DNA from: Cryobacterium flavum
GTDB taxonomy: Bacteria > Actinomycetota > Actinomycetes > Actinomycetales > Microbacteriaceae
Direction of reading: 5' to 3'
Assembly: GCF_900103805.1 (NCBI RefSeq)
Contig: NZ_FNIB01000008.1
Location: forward strand, 172,861-236,860
DNA: 64,000 nucleotides
Below the pieces are notes generated by a model. It made no database searches. It was not told the origin of the DNA and saw only the letters and a program-made list of their open reading frames with translations. The translations under genes were made by a program, and so were the position numbers. Shown piece by piece: positions 27,127 to 35,838 of this stretch. How positions within the stretch are numbered: position 1 is the first letter of the stretch; every line of letters starts with the position of its first letter.

Positions 27127-28074
27127 ATGGGCACTGCCCTCGACAAATATGCGGACATGAAGCCCAATTGGGACTACCCGGTCATTATCGAGTCCCACAT
27201 CAATGGGATCCGTACGAAAGAGATGAACCCCAACACGCCAATTTCCTATGACGAGATTGCGGAAGACGCGATTCGTTGCTGGGAAGCCGGCGCCGGCGCG
27301 ATCCACGCCCACAACACTAGCTTCGATCTCATGGGCGCAGACGCATACAAGGACTACATGCGCACCTGGGACATGGTGTTGCAAAAACATCCTGACATCA
27401 CCTGGTACCCGACGACCTGCAATAACCTTCGCCTCAAGGGAGACGAGAACGGGCTTCAACACGTCCCTCTACTGATTGAAAAGGCAAATGTTCGCATTGC
27501 CTGCGTCGATACAGGGCTCACCCTGTTCGCTACAGAAACGGATGCCGAGGGCTACCTCGCCGGGCCGGAATTCGGGTTCAACTACGAGCGGGTGGGCAGC
27601 CAAATCAAAATGCTGCGCGAGCACGGCACCCCCATGGTCTTCGGCGTCTACGAACCAGGCCACCTTCGCCACGCCATGCACTACGTGAACAAGGGGCTCT
27701 CCACACCCGGCTCTATGTGGGATTTCTATCTCATTGGCGATTACGGTCTGACTGCCACAGAACCCATCGGAACGAACGGCATGAAGCCGAGCCTTGAAAG
27801 CCTGTACTACTACCTCTGGATGATCGAGGAAGCCAAGGTCAAGCATCCGTGGTACATCTCGATCTGGGGTCAGGGTGCGCTCGACGACACCTCAATCCTC
27901 CGGAGGGCGATCGAGCTGGGGGGCCACATCAAAACTGGACTGGAGCTGTTCTATGATCCGGCCCGCAACCCGACAAACCTGGAACTGCTGCAGCAGGCGC
28001 AAGAGATCGCTCGGGAGGTCGGCCGACCCATCGCGACCGCGGACGAGGCGAGAGCCCTGTACAACATCCGATGA
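27127..28074 (+). CDS. BKACE (DUF849) beta-keto acid cleavage enzyme
   Basis: A 315-residue TIM-barrel protein of the BKACE family, whose founding member Kce cleaves 3-keto-5-aminohexanoate with acetyl-CoA. The metal site is visible: 'GAGAIHAHNTSFD' (His-x-His, about residues 58-60) and 'GGHIKTGLELF' with the metal-ligand Glu. ATG 27127 with GAGAAGTG upstream gives the family N-terminus; the frame is open further upstream but not conserved. The enzyme condenses a beta-keto acid with acetyl-CoA to give acetoacetate and a new acyl-CoA. Specificity in this family varies widely and cannot be read here. Confidence 0.87.
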   Translation: MGTALDKYADMKPNWDYPVIIESHINGIRTKEMNPNTPISYDEIAEDAIRCWEAGAGAIHAHNTSFDLMGADAYKDYMRTWDMVLQKHPDITWYPTTCNNLRLKGDENGLQHVPLLIEKANVRIACVDTGLTLFATETDAEGYLAGPEFGFNYERVGSQIKMLREHGTPMVFGVYEPGHLRHAMHYVNKGLSTPGSMWDFYLIGDYGLTATEPIGTNGMKPSLESLYYYLWMIEEAKVKHPWYISIWGQGALDDTSILRRAIELGGHIKTGLELFYDPARNPTNLELLQQAQEIAREVGRPIATADEARALYNIR

Positions 28075-28129
28075 TGCGCAAATGACGAAAATATTTCGCG
28101 GAGTCCTCTTCGTTCAAATGTGAGACTAG

Positions 28130-28894
28130 TTACGTACGCGTTTCGACAATTTGGCTTGCCTGCGGGCGTGCCCATGCCGAGCGTCGTTGTTGGAGCCCGG
28201 TCACGAGCTCGTTCACTATTTCATCGAGTGTTCCTCGTACACCCTCATCACGCAGGCTTCCCAGGCTTGCGGGCGACCACTCAAGGTTCATTGCACCGTA
28301 GACCGCATCCACGACTGGTCGCAGTCCCTCGGGCTTGTCAAGAACAATGCAGGCGGTGAGGAGCCTGGCCCGGCGCATGGCGCGCTGAGCGATACCTACA
28401 ACTTTCACTCGCCCTCGGGCATTGACGCTATGGTCACCCGCGCAGTACTCCCCGACGACGGGACCGACTCGAGCGTCGAGGCCGAGGTCGCCCAGCACAT
28501 CTCGAAAGCAATCGGCGCCCACCTCAAAGGCGGCTATGTGATTACCGTAGAACTCCAAGGGGGCCATGAGATCGATAATCAGGCAGGTCTGATCGTAAGC
28601 CACCGCTCGTCCCCCCGCGAGGCGGATCACCGGGTCAAAGCCGAACCTGCGAGCGGCCGCTGAGGCTGCGGCGAATTCGGGCATCAAACTCTCGCGTCGG
28701 CTGAATGCCACCGTTGGAATCGGGCGATATGCCCTGATCCGAGCATGAGCATTAACGTCCTGTTGCATCTCGCGGAGCACGCGCAAGGATTCGTCGATGT
28801 CGTCTTGTGCCGTGCTGCCGACCCGGCCCAGTGATAATTTCGGAATGCGAGTGTGCAACTGCCGGTTCGCCGTGGTCACGTCGCGCAAGACCAT
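28130..28894 (-). CDS. Lipoate-protein ligase / octanoyltransferase-like protein
   Basis: A 254-residue protein of the biotin/lipoate protein ligase fold. It has 'IRLAGGRAVAYDQTCLIID' (variant of the RRxSGGGAVxH motif), 'GPVVGEYCAGDHSVNARGRV', and 'KVVGIAQR' with the catalytic-type Lys. It lacks the C-terminal accessory domain of full LplA. The start has no clear ribosome-binding site and lies 32 bp from the divergent NUDIX gene. A free lipoyl-domain protein is encoded at 35578-35820 in the same island, an attractive acceptor. An octanoyl or lipoyl transfer role is inferred. Confidence 0.68.
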   Translation of the reverse strand: MVLRDVTTANRQLHTRIPKLSLGRVGSTAQDDIDESLRVLREMQQDVNAHARIRAYRPIPTVAFSRRESLMPEFAAASAAARRFGFDPVIRLAGGRAVAYDQTCLIIDLMAPLEFYGNHIAAFEVGADCFRDVLGDLGLDARVGPVVGEYCAGDHSVNARGRVKVVGIAQRAMRRARLLTACIVLDKPEGLRPVVDAVYGAMNLEWSPASLGSLRDEGVRGTLDEIVNELVTGLQQRRSAWARPQASQIVETRT

Positions 28895-28926
28895 AATTTT
28901 GAATCTAGGAACAGGAGATAAATCAA

Positions 28927-29559
28927 TTGTCTGATCAGCTGGCGGATATGCAAGTGCACCATGAGGTGCGTTCTACCACGACCGACTTGGAGGGGCTTGT
29001 TTGGGATATTCGATCCGACGAGGTCGTGTACGGGGAGACCATCTTGACGCGGCAGTATCTCTCTCATCGCGGCGCGGTTGCGATCGTTGCCCTGGATGAG
29101 GACGATCGTGTTTTGCTGATACGGCAGTATCGCCATCCAATACGTGCACGAGAGTGGGAGCTTCCGGCAGGCATTCTCGACGCTGCCAAAGAAAGTCCCA
29201 TTTCGGCCGCCCGACGAGAATTGTTGGAAGAAACCGGACTTGCAGCCGCGAATTGGGAGCTGCTGCTGGATTTCTTCCCCACCCCAGGTGGCAGCAACGA
29301 AGCAGTCCGCGTCTTTCTCGCACGTGGCCTGGAGACAAAAGCGACCGACTTTCGCCCCACTGGAGAAGAAGTGAATATCGAACTTCGCTGGGTTCCGCTC
29401 GACGATGCTGTCACGGCAATTCTTGACCGTAAGACGCAGAACGGAACCCTTGCGGTCGCAGTATTGGCGGCTTTCGCTGCCAAGGTGCGGGGCCGGACGA
29501 ACGCGACAAGTGCGGACGCTCCGTGGGATCGCCATCCGTCGGCCTCCTTGCACCACTGA
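28927..29559 (+). CDS. NUDIX hydrolase, ADP-ribose pyrophosphatase-like
   Basis: A 210-residue NUDIX protein. The Nudix box runs from 'PAGILDAAKES' to 'ARRELLEETGL' (about residues 78-102), with the one-residue-longer spacing seen in actinobacterial ADP-ribose pyrophosphatases, and 'FFPTPGGSNEAVRVFLA' follows. It starts at TTG 28927, nine bases after AGGAG. It lies about 100 bp upstream of the SorC regulator on the same strand. It probably hydrolyses ADP-ribose or a related nucleoside diphosphate; why it sits in this island is unclear. Confidence 0.85.
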   Translation: MSDQLADMQVHHEVRSTTTDLEGLVWDIRSDEVVYGETILTRQYLSHRGAVAIVALDEDDRVLLIRQYRHPIRAREWELPAGILDAAKESPISAARRELLEETGLAAANWELLLDFFPTPGGSNEAVRVFLARGLETKATDFRPTGEEVNIELRWVPLDDAVTAILDRKTQNGTLAVAVLAAFAAKVRGRTNATSADAPWDRHPSASLHH

Positions 29560-29610
29560 TTCCCGAAACACTAATCAGTCCAGCCTAGGGAGTTTTGGAT
29601 ATTCTTGCAA

Positions 29611-29640
29611 TTGACGAATGTTGATACACTTGCGTATCTT
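29611..29640 (+). promoter_or_regulatory. Promoter of the SorC regulator with overlapping inverted repeat
   Basis: TTGACG (29611-29616) and TATCTT (29635-29640) are separated by 18 bases, 17 bases upstream of the SorC-gene ATG. The inverted repeat GATAC-N6-GTATC (29623-29638) covers the -10 region, as expected for autorepression. Confidence 0.5.
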
Positions 29641-29656
29641 AGTGAAAGGAAGAGTC

Positions 29657-30622
29657 ATGTCTGCTGATCCGGAACCGCGCCGCTTCATGACCAAGGTTGC
29701 GCGTATGTATTACACGCACGGCATCCGGCAGATCGATATCGCGTCGAGCTTGGGCATATCGCAAGCGCGCGTGTCCCGACTGTTACAGGCCGCAGAGCAG
29801 GCGAAAATTGTCCGAACGGTTGTTGTCGTCCCCGAGGGCCTGCACGCGGAGATCGAAGAAGATCTGCAAGGGCGTTACGGGTTGTCCCAAGTTCACGTCG
29901 TTGAAGCGCTGGATCTGGACGACGAGGGTGGGATCAATCGCGACCTCGGCGAAGCCGCCGCACTCATCCTCTCGGCAATGCAGTTATCGGGCAAAACTAT
30001 CGGCTTTACTTCGTGGAGCCGGTCACTGCGTTCACTCGTGACCACCCTCGAACCGTCGAAAAAGAGGTCCGACGCCACTCGCATCGTCGAGATGCTCGGG
30101 GACGTCGGCCCACCACAGCTGCAGCATGATTCCACCCGTTCCACGCAACGCTTTGCTGACCTAATCGGCGGGACGCCACTGTTCATCCGCGCCCCCGGAG
30201 TTCTGTCTTCGGCGGAAGTGCGTGAGGCAATGATTAGCTCCGACGCACACACCCGCGAGGCGATCGCGGCGTTGGATGAATTGGACGTTGCTCTCGTCGG
30301 TATCGGTACCTGCAATATCGACGCGCCGCTGGAACCGGGCGGCAACTTTTTCACCGTAGAACAGTTCGAAATGGCCAAATCCCTCGGCGCCGTCGGACAA
30401 ATCAACCTGAGATTCATCGATGCGGAGGGAATCCCGATCGAGAGTGAGCTTGATTCCCTGGTGATTGGCGTGACCCTGGCCCAGCTTCCCGGCACGGGCG
30501 GCCGCTTTGCCGTCGCTGGTGGAAGGTCGAAATACGAGGCAGTGCGGGCAGCGCTTCGCGGTCATTGGATCGACACTCTGGTCACGGATATGGAAACGGC
30601 AGAGCGGCTGCTGCAGGAGTGA
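29657..30622 (+). CDS. SorC-family sugar-binding transcriptional regulator
   Basis: A 321-residue SorC/DeoR-type regulator. An N-terminal helix-turn-helix ('RQIDIASSLGISQARVSRLL', about residues 20-45) precedes a sugar-phosphate-binding domain ('GKTIGFTSWSRSLRSLV', 'ALVGIGTCN', 'VAGGRSKYEAVRAAL'). ATG 29657 has AAAGGAAG upstream; an in-frame upstream ATG at 29618 overlaps the promoter and is rejected. Regulators of this family (EryD, SorC, DeoR, CggR) respond to phosphorylated sugars or polyols. It converges on the ~15-kb catabolic operon 45529-30676 and is its most likely controller. Confidence 0.87.
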   Translation: MSADPEPRRFMTKVARMYYTHGIRQIDIASSLGISQARVSRLLQAAEQAKIVRTVVVVPEGLHAEIEEDLQGRYGLSQVHVVEALDLDDEGGINRDLGEAAALILSAMQLSGKTIGFTSWSRSLRSLVTTLEPSKKRSDATRIVEMLGDVGPPQLQHDSTRSTQRFADLIGGTPLFIRAPGVLSSAEVREAMISSDAHTREAIAALDELDVALVGIGTCNIDAPLEPGGNFFTVEQFEMAKSLGAVGQINLRFIDAEGIPIESELDSLVIGVTLAQLPGTGGRFAVAGGRSKYEAVRAALRGHWIDTLVTDMETAERLLQE

Positions 30623-30675
30623 AGATAGGTGAGCGGCGGCCCGCACCGCGAGCCGCCGCCATCGAATACACGTTG

Positions 30676-31347
30676 TTACAGCGGCGCTTCCAGTTTCGTC
30701 TTCAATGCTCCGAGAAACTCGGCCGCAACCGCTCCATCCAGGGCGCGGTGATCCGAGGTGAGGGTCAGTTCGGCGATGGGACGCCAACTTCCGCCATCCT
30801 CAGTCCAAACATGACGGCGGATGGTGGCGCCGACGGCCAGGATGGCAGCCTGGGGCGCGTTGACGATGGCATCGAAGCGGGTCACCCCGAGCATGCCAAG
30901 ATTCGAAATCGTGAACGTCCCTCCCGTGATGTCGTCGCGCCCCAGCCCGCCGGAACGTGCACGGCCGACGATGTCGCGCCGGCGCTGAGCGATCTCTTCA
31001 AGATTCAACTGATCGGCGTTGTGAATAATCGGTACTGTCAGACCCTTGTCCGTGGCGACAGCTATACCCACGTGGGCTCGGGGGAAAGATACGACCGCCT
31101 CGCCGTCCACGTGCACGTTCACCGCCGGAACAAAGATCAGAGCGTGCGCGGTCGCACGAACAAGCACATCGGTCACGGTCGCCCCCGGCACGACGATCTT
31201 GGCACGCGACGCCTCCGTCATATCAACCTCGACCGTGAGGTGGAAGACGGGCGCTTCCCACGCCGTGACCATGCGCCGCGCCGCGGTGCGACGCATGCCC
31301 TTCAGCTCGGTACGCTGGCCCTCGTCGAGATCTAGTGGTTGCGTCAT
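30676..31347 (-). CDS. 2-oxo acid dehydrogenase E2, catalytic domain only
   Basis: A 223-residue protein corresponding to the dihydrolipoamide acyltransferase catalytic core alone. It starts at 'LKGMRRTAARRMVTAW' and contains 'GTFTISNLGMLGVTRFDAIV' and the catalytic 'SDHRALDG' near the C-terminus. Neither a lipoyl domain nor a peripheral-subunit-binding domain precedes it. ATG 31347 overlaps the aldolase stop (TGATG); an upstream in-frame extension lies inside the aldolase gene. It is the last gene of the 15-kb operon. It would transfer an acyl group from the separate lipoyl protein (35578-35820) to CoA in a complex with E1 (35839-37847). Confidence 0.85.
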   Translation of the reverse strand: MTQPLDLDEGQRTELKGMRRTAARRMVTAWEAPVFHLTVEVDMTEASRAKIVVPGATVTDVLVRATAHALIFVPAVNVHVDGEAVVSFPRAHVGIAVATDKGLTVPIIHNADQLNLEEIAQRRRDIVGRARSGGLGRDDITGGTFTISNLGMLGVTRFDAIVNAPQAAILAVGATIRRHVWTEDGGSWRPIAELTLTSDHRALDGAVAAEFLGALKTKLEAPL

Positions 31348-32219
31348 CACGCCCGCGCTTCGGTCAGAACGGCGGTTGTCGAGGCACCGGCACACCCGTA
31401 CTCGCGCATCTTTGCGATCGTCGCTTCGATCATCTGGCGCTTTCCTTCGGACATGGCGTCTTCGAGCTGGCGGTCACCCTGCGCCCAGGTCTCTTCGATA
31501 CCGCGGCGAAAGGCATGGCGGAGATCAGTATCGGCGTTCAGCTTGTGCACGCCAGCCGCGATCGCGGCGCTGATATCCGACTCCGGTACTCCCGATGCTC
31601 CATGCAGAACGAGGGGAACGCCCGTGACATCCCGAATGCGCTGGATTCGTTCGATGTCCAGGGGCAGTGGGTCACCAGAGGTGATGCCGTGCATCACACC
31701 TGCCGAAATCGCTAGGAAATCGACACCGGTTTCCGCGACGAATCTTTCGGCTTCGTCGACGTTGGTGTAGTGCGCTGACCAGTCGATTCCGTTGGATGCA
31801 TCGGGAATGCTGCCCAGTTCCGCTTCTACTGGAACGCCGAATGAATGTGCAACCTGAACGACGTAGCGCGTAGTTTTCAAGTTCTCTTCGAACGGCAAGT
31901 GCGAGCCGTCAAACATGATCGAGTCAAATCCAAGACGCAGGGCTTCGAAGACCTCGTCGTACGTACCGTGATCGAGGTGGATGACCGCATCCGCGCCTGT
32001 ACCGTCGAGTTCACGACGGGTCATGCGGTACGCAGCCTCAAGACCCATGTGAGGAACAATCGCCCGCCCAACTTGCAGGAACACTGGGGATTGAGCGCGA
32101 ATTGACGCTTCGATCAGCGCTTGCGTGGTCTCAGGGTTGTGCATATTGAAACCACCTACTGCATAGCCACCTGCTCGGGCGCGGGCAACATAGTTTTCGG
32201 CTGTCTTCGTGGTCATCAT
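31347..32219 (-). CDS. Class II (zinc) ketose-bisphosphate aldolase-type protein
   Basis: A 290-residue protein of the FbaA/KbaY/GatY family. It has N-terminal 'YAVGGFNMHNPETTQALIEA', the metal/catalytic region 'ADAVIHLDHGTYDEVFEAL', 'GFDSIMFDGSHLPFEEN', 'PVEAELGSI', 'DFLAISAGVMHG' (His ligand) and 'PLVLHGASGVPE' (His ligand and phosphate loop). Start ATG 32219 or 32216; GAGAGG is better spaced for the second. Such enzymes split a ketose phosphate into DHAP and an aldehyde; the sugar here is unknown. It follows the GlpK-like gene by 36 bp. Confidence 0.86.
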   Translation of the reverse strand: MMTTKTAENYVARARAGGYAVGGFNMHNPETTQALIEASIRAQSPVFLQVGRAIVPHMGLEAAYRMTRRELDGTGADAVIHLDHGTYDEVFEALRLGFDSIMFDGSHLPFEENLKTTRYVVQVAHSFGVPVEAELGSIPDASNGIDWSAHYTNVDEAERFVAETGVDFLAISAGVMHGITSGDPLPLDIERIQRIRDVTGVPLVLHGASGVPESDISAAIAAGVHKLNADTDLRHAFRRGIEETWAQGDRQLEDAMSEGKRQMIEATIAKMREYGCAGASTTAVLTEARA

Positions 32220-32255
32220 GATCCTCTCGATTGGTTCAGTTGTTAGACCAGCACG

Positions 32256-33815
32256 TCAGTGTGCGGCCAGTACCGGGACGGAATCTGGGACCGTCCCGTT
32301 GGTTGGGTAAGGCGGTGCCGGCGGCATCATGCGCGCGGATCGCACGGCGGACTGCCAACCGCCGTAGAGCTGGTCGCGTCGGTCGCTGCTCATGCGGGGC
32401 TCGAACACGCGCTCCACGCGCCACGTGTCGCGCACGAGATCTTGTGCGTTCCACAGACCCACCTCTGCTCCGGCAATATAGGCGACTCCGAGAGCGGTGC
32501 GTTCGAGGCCCTCCGGCCGAACGACCGGCATGCCAAGGATGTCGGCTTGGAACTGGCACAGAAAGTTGTTGCAAACCGCTTTTCCGTCTACCTTCAGCGA
32601 CGTCACGCTCATACCGCCGGCACGCAAGGCATCAAGGTTGTCGCGCGTCTGGTACGCCATGGCTTCGAGCGCCGCGCGAACAATCTGGTCGATGCCCGTG
32701 TCAAGAGTCAATCCAAAAATTGAGGCTCGGACGTCCTTGTCCCAGTAAGGGTCGCAGAGGCCGGCGAACGCGGGAACAAAGTAGACGCCCTGGGTGTCTG
32801 TGACCCGTTCTGCGATGCGCTCCATCTCCGCTACGGATCCAACAGCCCGCATCTTGTCACGCAGCCAATGAAGCGTCTGCCCGCTGTGGAATACCACCCC
32901 TTCGACTTCGTAGCTGGTGAGCTCGGGAATGTTCATCGCCACGCTGGTAGTCATTCCGGGGAGAAGGAGTGGGCTGCTCCCGACGTTGGCGACGAGCACG
33001 CCAGCGGTTCCAAACGTGTTCTTGACTGAGCCCTCGTCGAAACATCCCTGCCCAAAAAGTCCAGCCTGCTGATCAGCGATGATTGCTTGGATGGGTATGT
33101 GATGGCCGATGCCGCCGGGCAGAATGCTGGGGTCAAGGTATCCGAAGTGCGAATTGGAAGATCGCACCTCGGGGAGTAGCTCCTGCGGGATTCCGTACAC
33201 GTCGCAAAGTCGGTCGTCCCACACAAGTTCATTAATGTTGAGCAATGCCGTGCGCGACGCCGATGTCGCATCGGTGACGTGCTCACGCCCGCCGGTGAGG
33301 TTCCAGACAAGCCAGGTGTCGACTGTTCCGGCAGCGTAGTCGCCCGTGCCTGCAAGCGCTTTGAGTCCCGGGATATTCTCGATGAACCAGGCCAGTTTAG
33401 GGGCGGAAAAAAACGAGTCGTTCCTAAGCCCGGTGAGCGTGCGGATTTCGGCGTCGAGCCCCATGTCGGACCAGCGCTGCACGATCTCATCGGTCTGATG
33501 TGAAGACCACATGATCGCATTGTGCACGGGGATGGAGGTGGATCGATTCCAGATCAAACAGGTTTCCCGGTGAGTGGTCACCCCGACCGTTGCAATATCG
33601 CGCGCCGTCAGCCCCGACCGATCCATAACCTCGTCGATCGCTGCCCGCATCGCAGTCCACAGCTGGGCCGGGTCAAGCTCGACCCAGCCGTGGTTGGGGA
33701 AAAGGGGCGTGAGCGAATTTGATGCCTCCGCGACGATCCGCCCGTCTGTATCAACGAGTACCGCCCTCGCGCTGCTCGACCCTTCATCGAGCGCGAGGAC
33801 ATAGCGGCCCGTCAT
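32256..33815 (-). CDS. FGGY-family kinase, glycerol-kinase-like
   Basis: A 519-residue kinase close to GlpK: 'YVLALDEGSSSARAVLVD' phosphate-1 loop, 'THRETCLIW' (Arg-Glu of the glycerol site), 'NAIMWSS', 'GTVDTWLVWNLTGG', 'IADQQAGLFGQG' (catalytic Asp), 'VPAFAGLCDPYWD'. At the position of E. coli GlpK Tyr135 the sequence reads Phe (NDSFFSAPK against DPYFSGTK), and it is divergent elsewhere, so glycerol itself is not assured; a related polyol is possible. It overlaps the GlpD-like gene by 4 bp. It is one of two FGGY kinases in this operon. Confidence 0.85.
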   Translation of the reverse strand: MTGRYVLALDEGSSSARAVLVDTDGRIVAEASNSLTPLFPNHGWVELDPAQLWTAMRAAIDEVMDRSGLTARDIATVGVTTHRETCLIWNRSTSIPVHNAIMWSSHQTDEIVQRWSDMGLDAEIRTLTGLRNDSFFSAPKLAWFIENIPGLKALAGTGDYAAGTVDTWLVWNLTGGREHVTDATSASRTALLNINELVWDDRLCDVYGIPQELLPEVRSSNSHFGYLDPSILPGGIGHHIPIQAIIADQQAGLFGQGCFDEGSVKNTFGTAGVLVANVGSSPLLLPGMTTSVAMNIPELTSYEVEGVVFHSGQTLHWLRDKMRAVGSVAEMERIAERVTDTQGVYFVPAFAGLCDPYWDKDVRASIFGLTLDTGIDQIVRAALEAMAYQTRDNLDALRAGGMSVTSLKVDGKAVCNNFLCQFQADILGMPVVRPEGLERTALGVAYIAGAEVGLWNAQDLVRDTWRVERVFEPRMSSDRRDQLYGGWQSAVRSARMMPPAPPYPTNGTVPDSVPVLAAH

Positions 33816-35539
33816 AGGTCTGCCCGGCCGCCCTGGAGGCCGACATCACCGACGGTCAACCCACTTTGCCGTTCACCGGATGTCGCGCGACCCGGAATTT
33901 GCGCTGTGGGTCGGCCGGGGACGGCTAGGTGGCCGAGCCACTCAACGTAGCCGTCGATCTCTTCCTGGATACGGTTTTCATCCCAGCCGTTGATCGCCGC
34001 CATGATCTCCGCGATCCGCTCGACGCTCTGGATGCCGTGATCGGGTTCAAACGCCAGCAGAAGACGTCGTGCCATAACGTCTGTGAGAGTTCGGGCGAAT
34101 TCTTCATGGATGGCGAAAACCACTTCAGCGGCCAGAGCCCCCGACTTTTTGTCGACGATTTCAGCGAGACTGGCATCGTCACTCACCAGAGCCACGATGT
34201 TCGCTGCCCGCACTCCGTACAGAGCGAGGAGGCGCTTCGCCACTAGTGGCGGCACAGCGCCGTTCGCAATGAACGCCTTCGAGAAGGCCTCATAGTTTGC
34301 TACTCGAGCACCAGGAAGGGGACTCGTCAGCGTAATTGTTTTGATCTTCTTAGCACCGAGGCTGCGAAGCGCTAAGTCAACGGCGTCCTCAGAGAGCTGT
34401 CGGAACGTCGTGAGCTTTCCGCCGATGACGGAGAAGAGGCCTTCGACGCCGTCTTTAGCGTGGTCGTGGATGATGTGACTCCGCGGAATCTTCCATTCGG
34501 GCACACCAGGCGCGTAGGGAAGTGGTCGCACTCCGCTATACGTGTAAAGAACATCGTCGGTGGTGAGTTTCGCGCCCGGCACGAGGGTGTTGACCTCGTT
34601 GAGAAGGTAGTCAATCTCCGACTGTTCTGCGCGAGCAGAGTCCGGTTCCTCGTTGTAGAGGTTGTCGGTGCAGCCGATGAGGTATCTATCCATCCACGGT
34701 ATGACGAGGACCAGACGGCCATCCGCCTGCGACTCGTAGTACACGACGTCGCGAGGCGCCCCCGGGAACGGGGCTACGACAATATGGCTGCCCTTCGAGC
34801 CGCCGATGAATCGGGGTGAATTGACTCCCCCAAAGTCGGCCAGCAGGCGGTCGACCCACGGGCCTGCAGCGTTCATGACCACGCGTCCGCGCACGGAATG
34901 ACGTTCTCCCGTGATGGAATCGGTGTACTCAACGCCGGTCACTCGAGCATCGGACTTCAACAGCCCATCGACGCGGGAGTGGGTGACGATGTCGGCCCCG
35001 TCACTCTTTGCTGCTACCGCGAGTTCAACACAGAGGCGCTCAGCGTATTCAACCTGCCCGTCGATAAATACCGCGGAACCTGTGAGTCCGGCAGGCTCCA
35101 TCCCGGTGAAGCGGGACAGCACCGCGCCCTTCGTCAGAATACTGTGATTGGGTTGCTTCTTGTCCCACGAGAGGGCGTCGTAAGCGATCATGCCGAGACG
35201 GATCAACCACGACGGCCGCTTGTTGCGGGCGTAGAAAGGCATGAGAAGCGGCACAGGCTTCACGAGGTGCGGAGCGAGCTTGAAGAGACGCTCGCGCTCC
35301 TTCAGGGATTCACGAACCAGGGCGAAGTCCTTATGCTCCAGGTATCGAAGACCACCGTGAATGAGTCGCCCCGACCACGCGGACACACCGCTGCATATGT
35401 CTTCCTGGTCGATGACAATGGTTCGCAAGCCTCGCGCAGCCGCATCGCGCGCTATGCCGAGTCCATTGATACCGGCCCCTACGACGACGAGGTCATACGG
35501 TGCGCGGGTATCGCCGGCGTTCACTAAAGATGAGCTCAT
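33812..35539 (-). CDS. FAD-dependent glycerol-3-phosphate dehydrogenase-like oxidoreductase
   Basis: A 575-residue GlpD-family flavoprotein: N-terminal dinucleotide motif 'LVVVGAGINGLGIARDAAAR', 'SGRLIHGGLRYLEHKDF', 'LVIPWMDRYLIGCTDN', 'YSGVRPLPY', and 'GGKLTTFRQLSEDAVD'. A C-terminal helical domain follows, with a low-complexity tail of about 35 residues. It is membrane-associated in relatives and passes electrons to quinones. It probably oxidises the product of the adjacent GlpK-like kinase to a ketose/ketone phosphate such as DHAP; in erythritol systems the EryB homologue acts on erythritol phosphate, an alternative here. Confidence 0.87.
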   Translation of the reverse strand: MSSSLVNAGDTRAPYDLVVVGAGINGLGIARDAAARGLRTIVIDQEDICSGVSAWSGRLIHGGLRYLEHKDFALVRESLKERERLFKLAPHLVKPVPLLMPFYARNKRPSWLIRLGMIAYDALSWDKKQPNHSILTKGAVLSRFTGMEPAGLTGSAVFIDGQVEYAERLCVELAVAAKSDGADIVTHSRVDGLLKSDARVTGVEYTDSITGERHSVRGRVVMNAAGPWVDRLLADFGGVNSPRFIGGSKGSHIVVAPFPGAPRDVVYYESQADGRLVLVIPWMDRYLIGCTDNLYNEEPDSARAEQSEIDYLLNEVNTLVPGAKLTTDDVLYTYSGVRPLPYAPGVPEWKIPRSHIIHDHAKDGVEGLFSVIGGKLTTFRQLSEDAVDLALRSLGAKKIKTITLTSPLPGARVANYEAFSKAFIANGAVPPLVAKRLLALYGVRAANIVALVSDDASLAEIVDKKSGALAAEVVFAIHEEFARTLTDVMARRLLLAFEPDHGIQSVERIAEIMAAINGWDENRIQEEIDGYVEWLGHLAVPGRPTAQIPGRATSGERQSGLTVGDVGLQGGRADL

Positions 35540-35577
35540 GGCTCCTCCTGCTTCGTTGTTTTCGTTGAGGCTCGCGT

Positions 35578-35820
35578 TTAGTCGGTTTCGATCACGGCAA
35601 GAATGGTGCGGACCTCCACTGAGGCACCCTCCTCGACCAAGATCTCAACCAGGGTTCCCGTGGCAGGTGACTCGAGGGTTTCCTCAACCTTCTCCGCCTC
35701 AACCTCCGCCAACGGTTCGTCTTCATCGACGTGGTCGCCCACCTTCTTGAGCCACTCGACGATTGCCCCTTCACTCATTCCCATTCCCCACTGGGGAAGC
35801 AACACATCTATACGCGCCAT
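35578..35820 (-). CDS. Free-standing lipoyl (biotinyl/lipoyl attachment) domain protein
   Basis: An 80-residue protein consisting only of one lipoyl domain. It begins MARIDVLLPQWGMGMSEG, carries the modification lysine in 'EVEAEKVEETLESPATG' (Lys44, preceded by Glu where E2 lipoyl domains usually have Asp), and ends 'TILAVIETD'. It stands 18 bp downstream of E1-beta in the operon, with a ribosome-binding site AGAGGAAT a few bases before the ATG. Together with the bare E2 core at 30676-31347 it replaces a normal multi-domain E2. A lipoate ligase-like gene lies at 28130-28894. Confidence 0.85.
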   Translation of the reverse strand: MARIDVLLPQWGMGMSEGAIVEWLKKVGDHVDEDEPLAEVEAEKVEETLESPATGTLVEILVEEGASVEVRTILAVIETD

Positions 35821-35838
35821 TTGATTCCTCTTTCGTTA

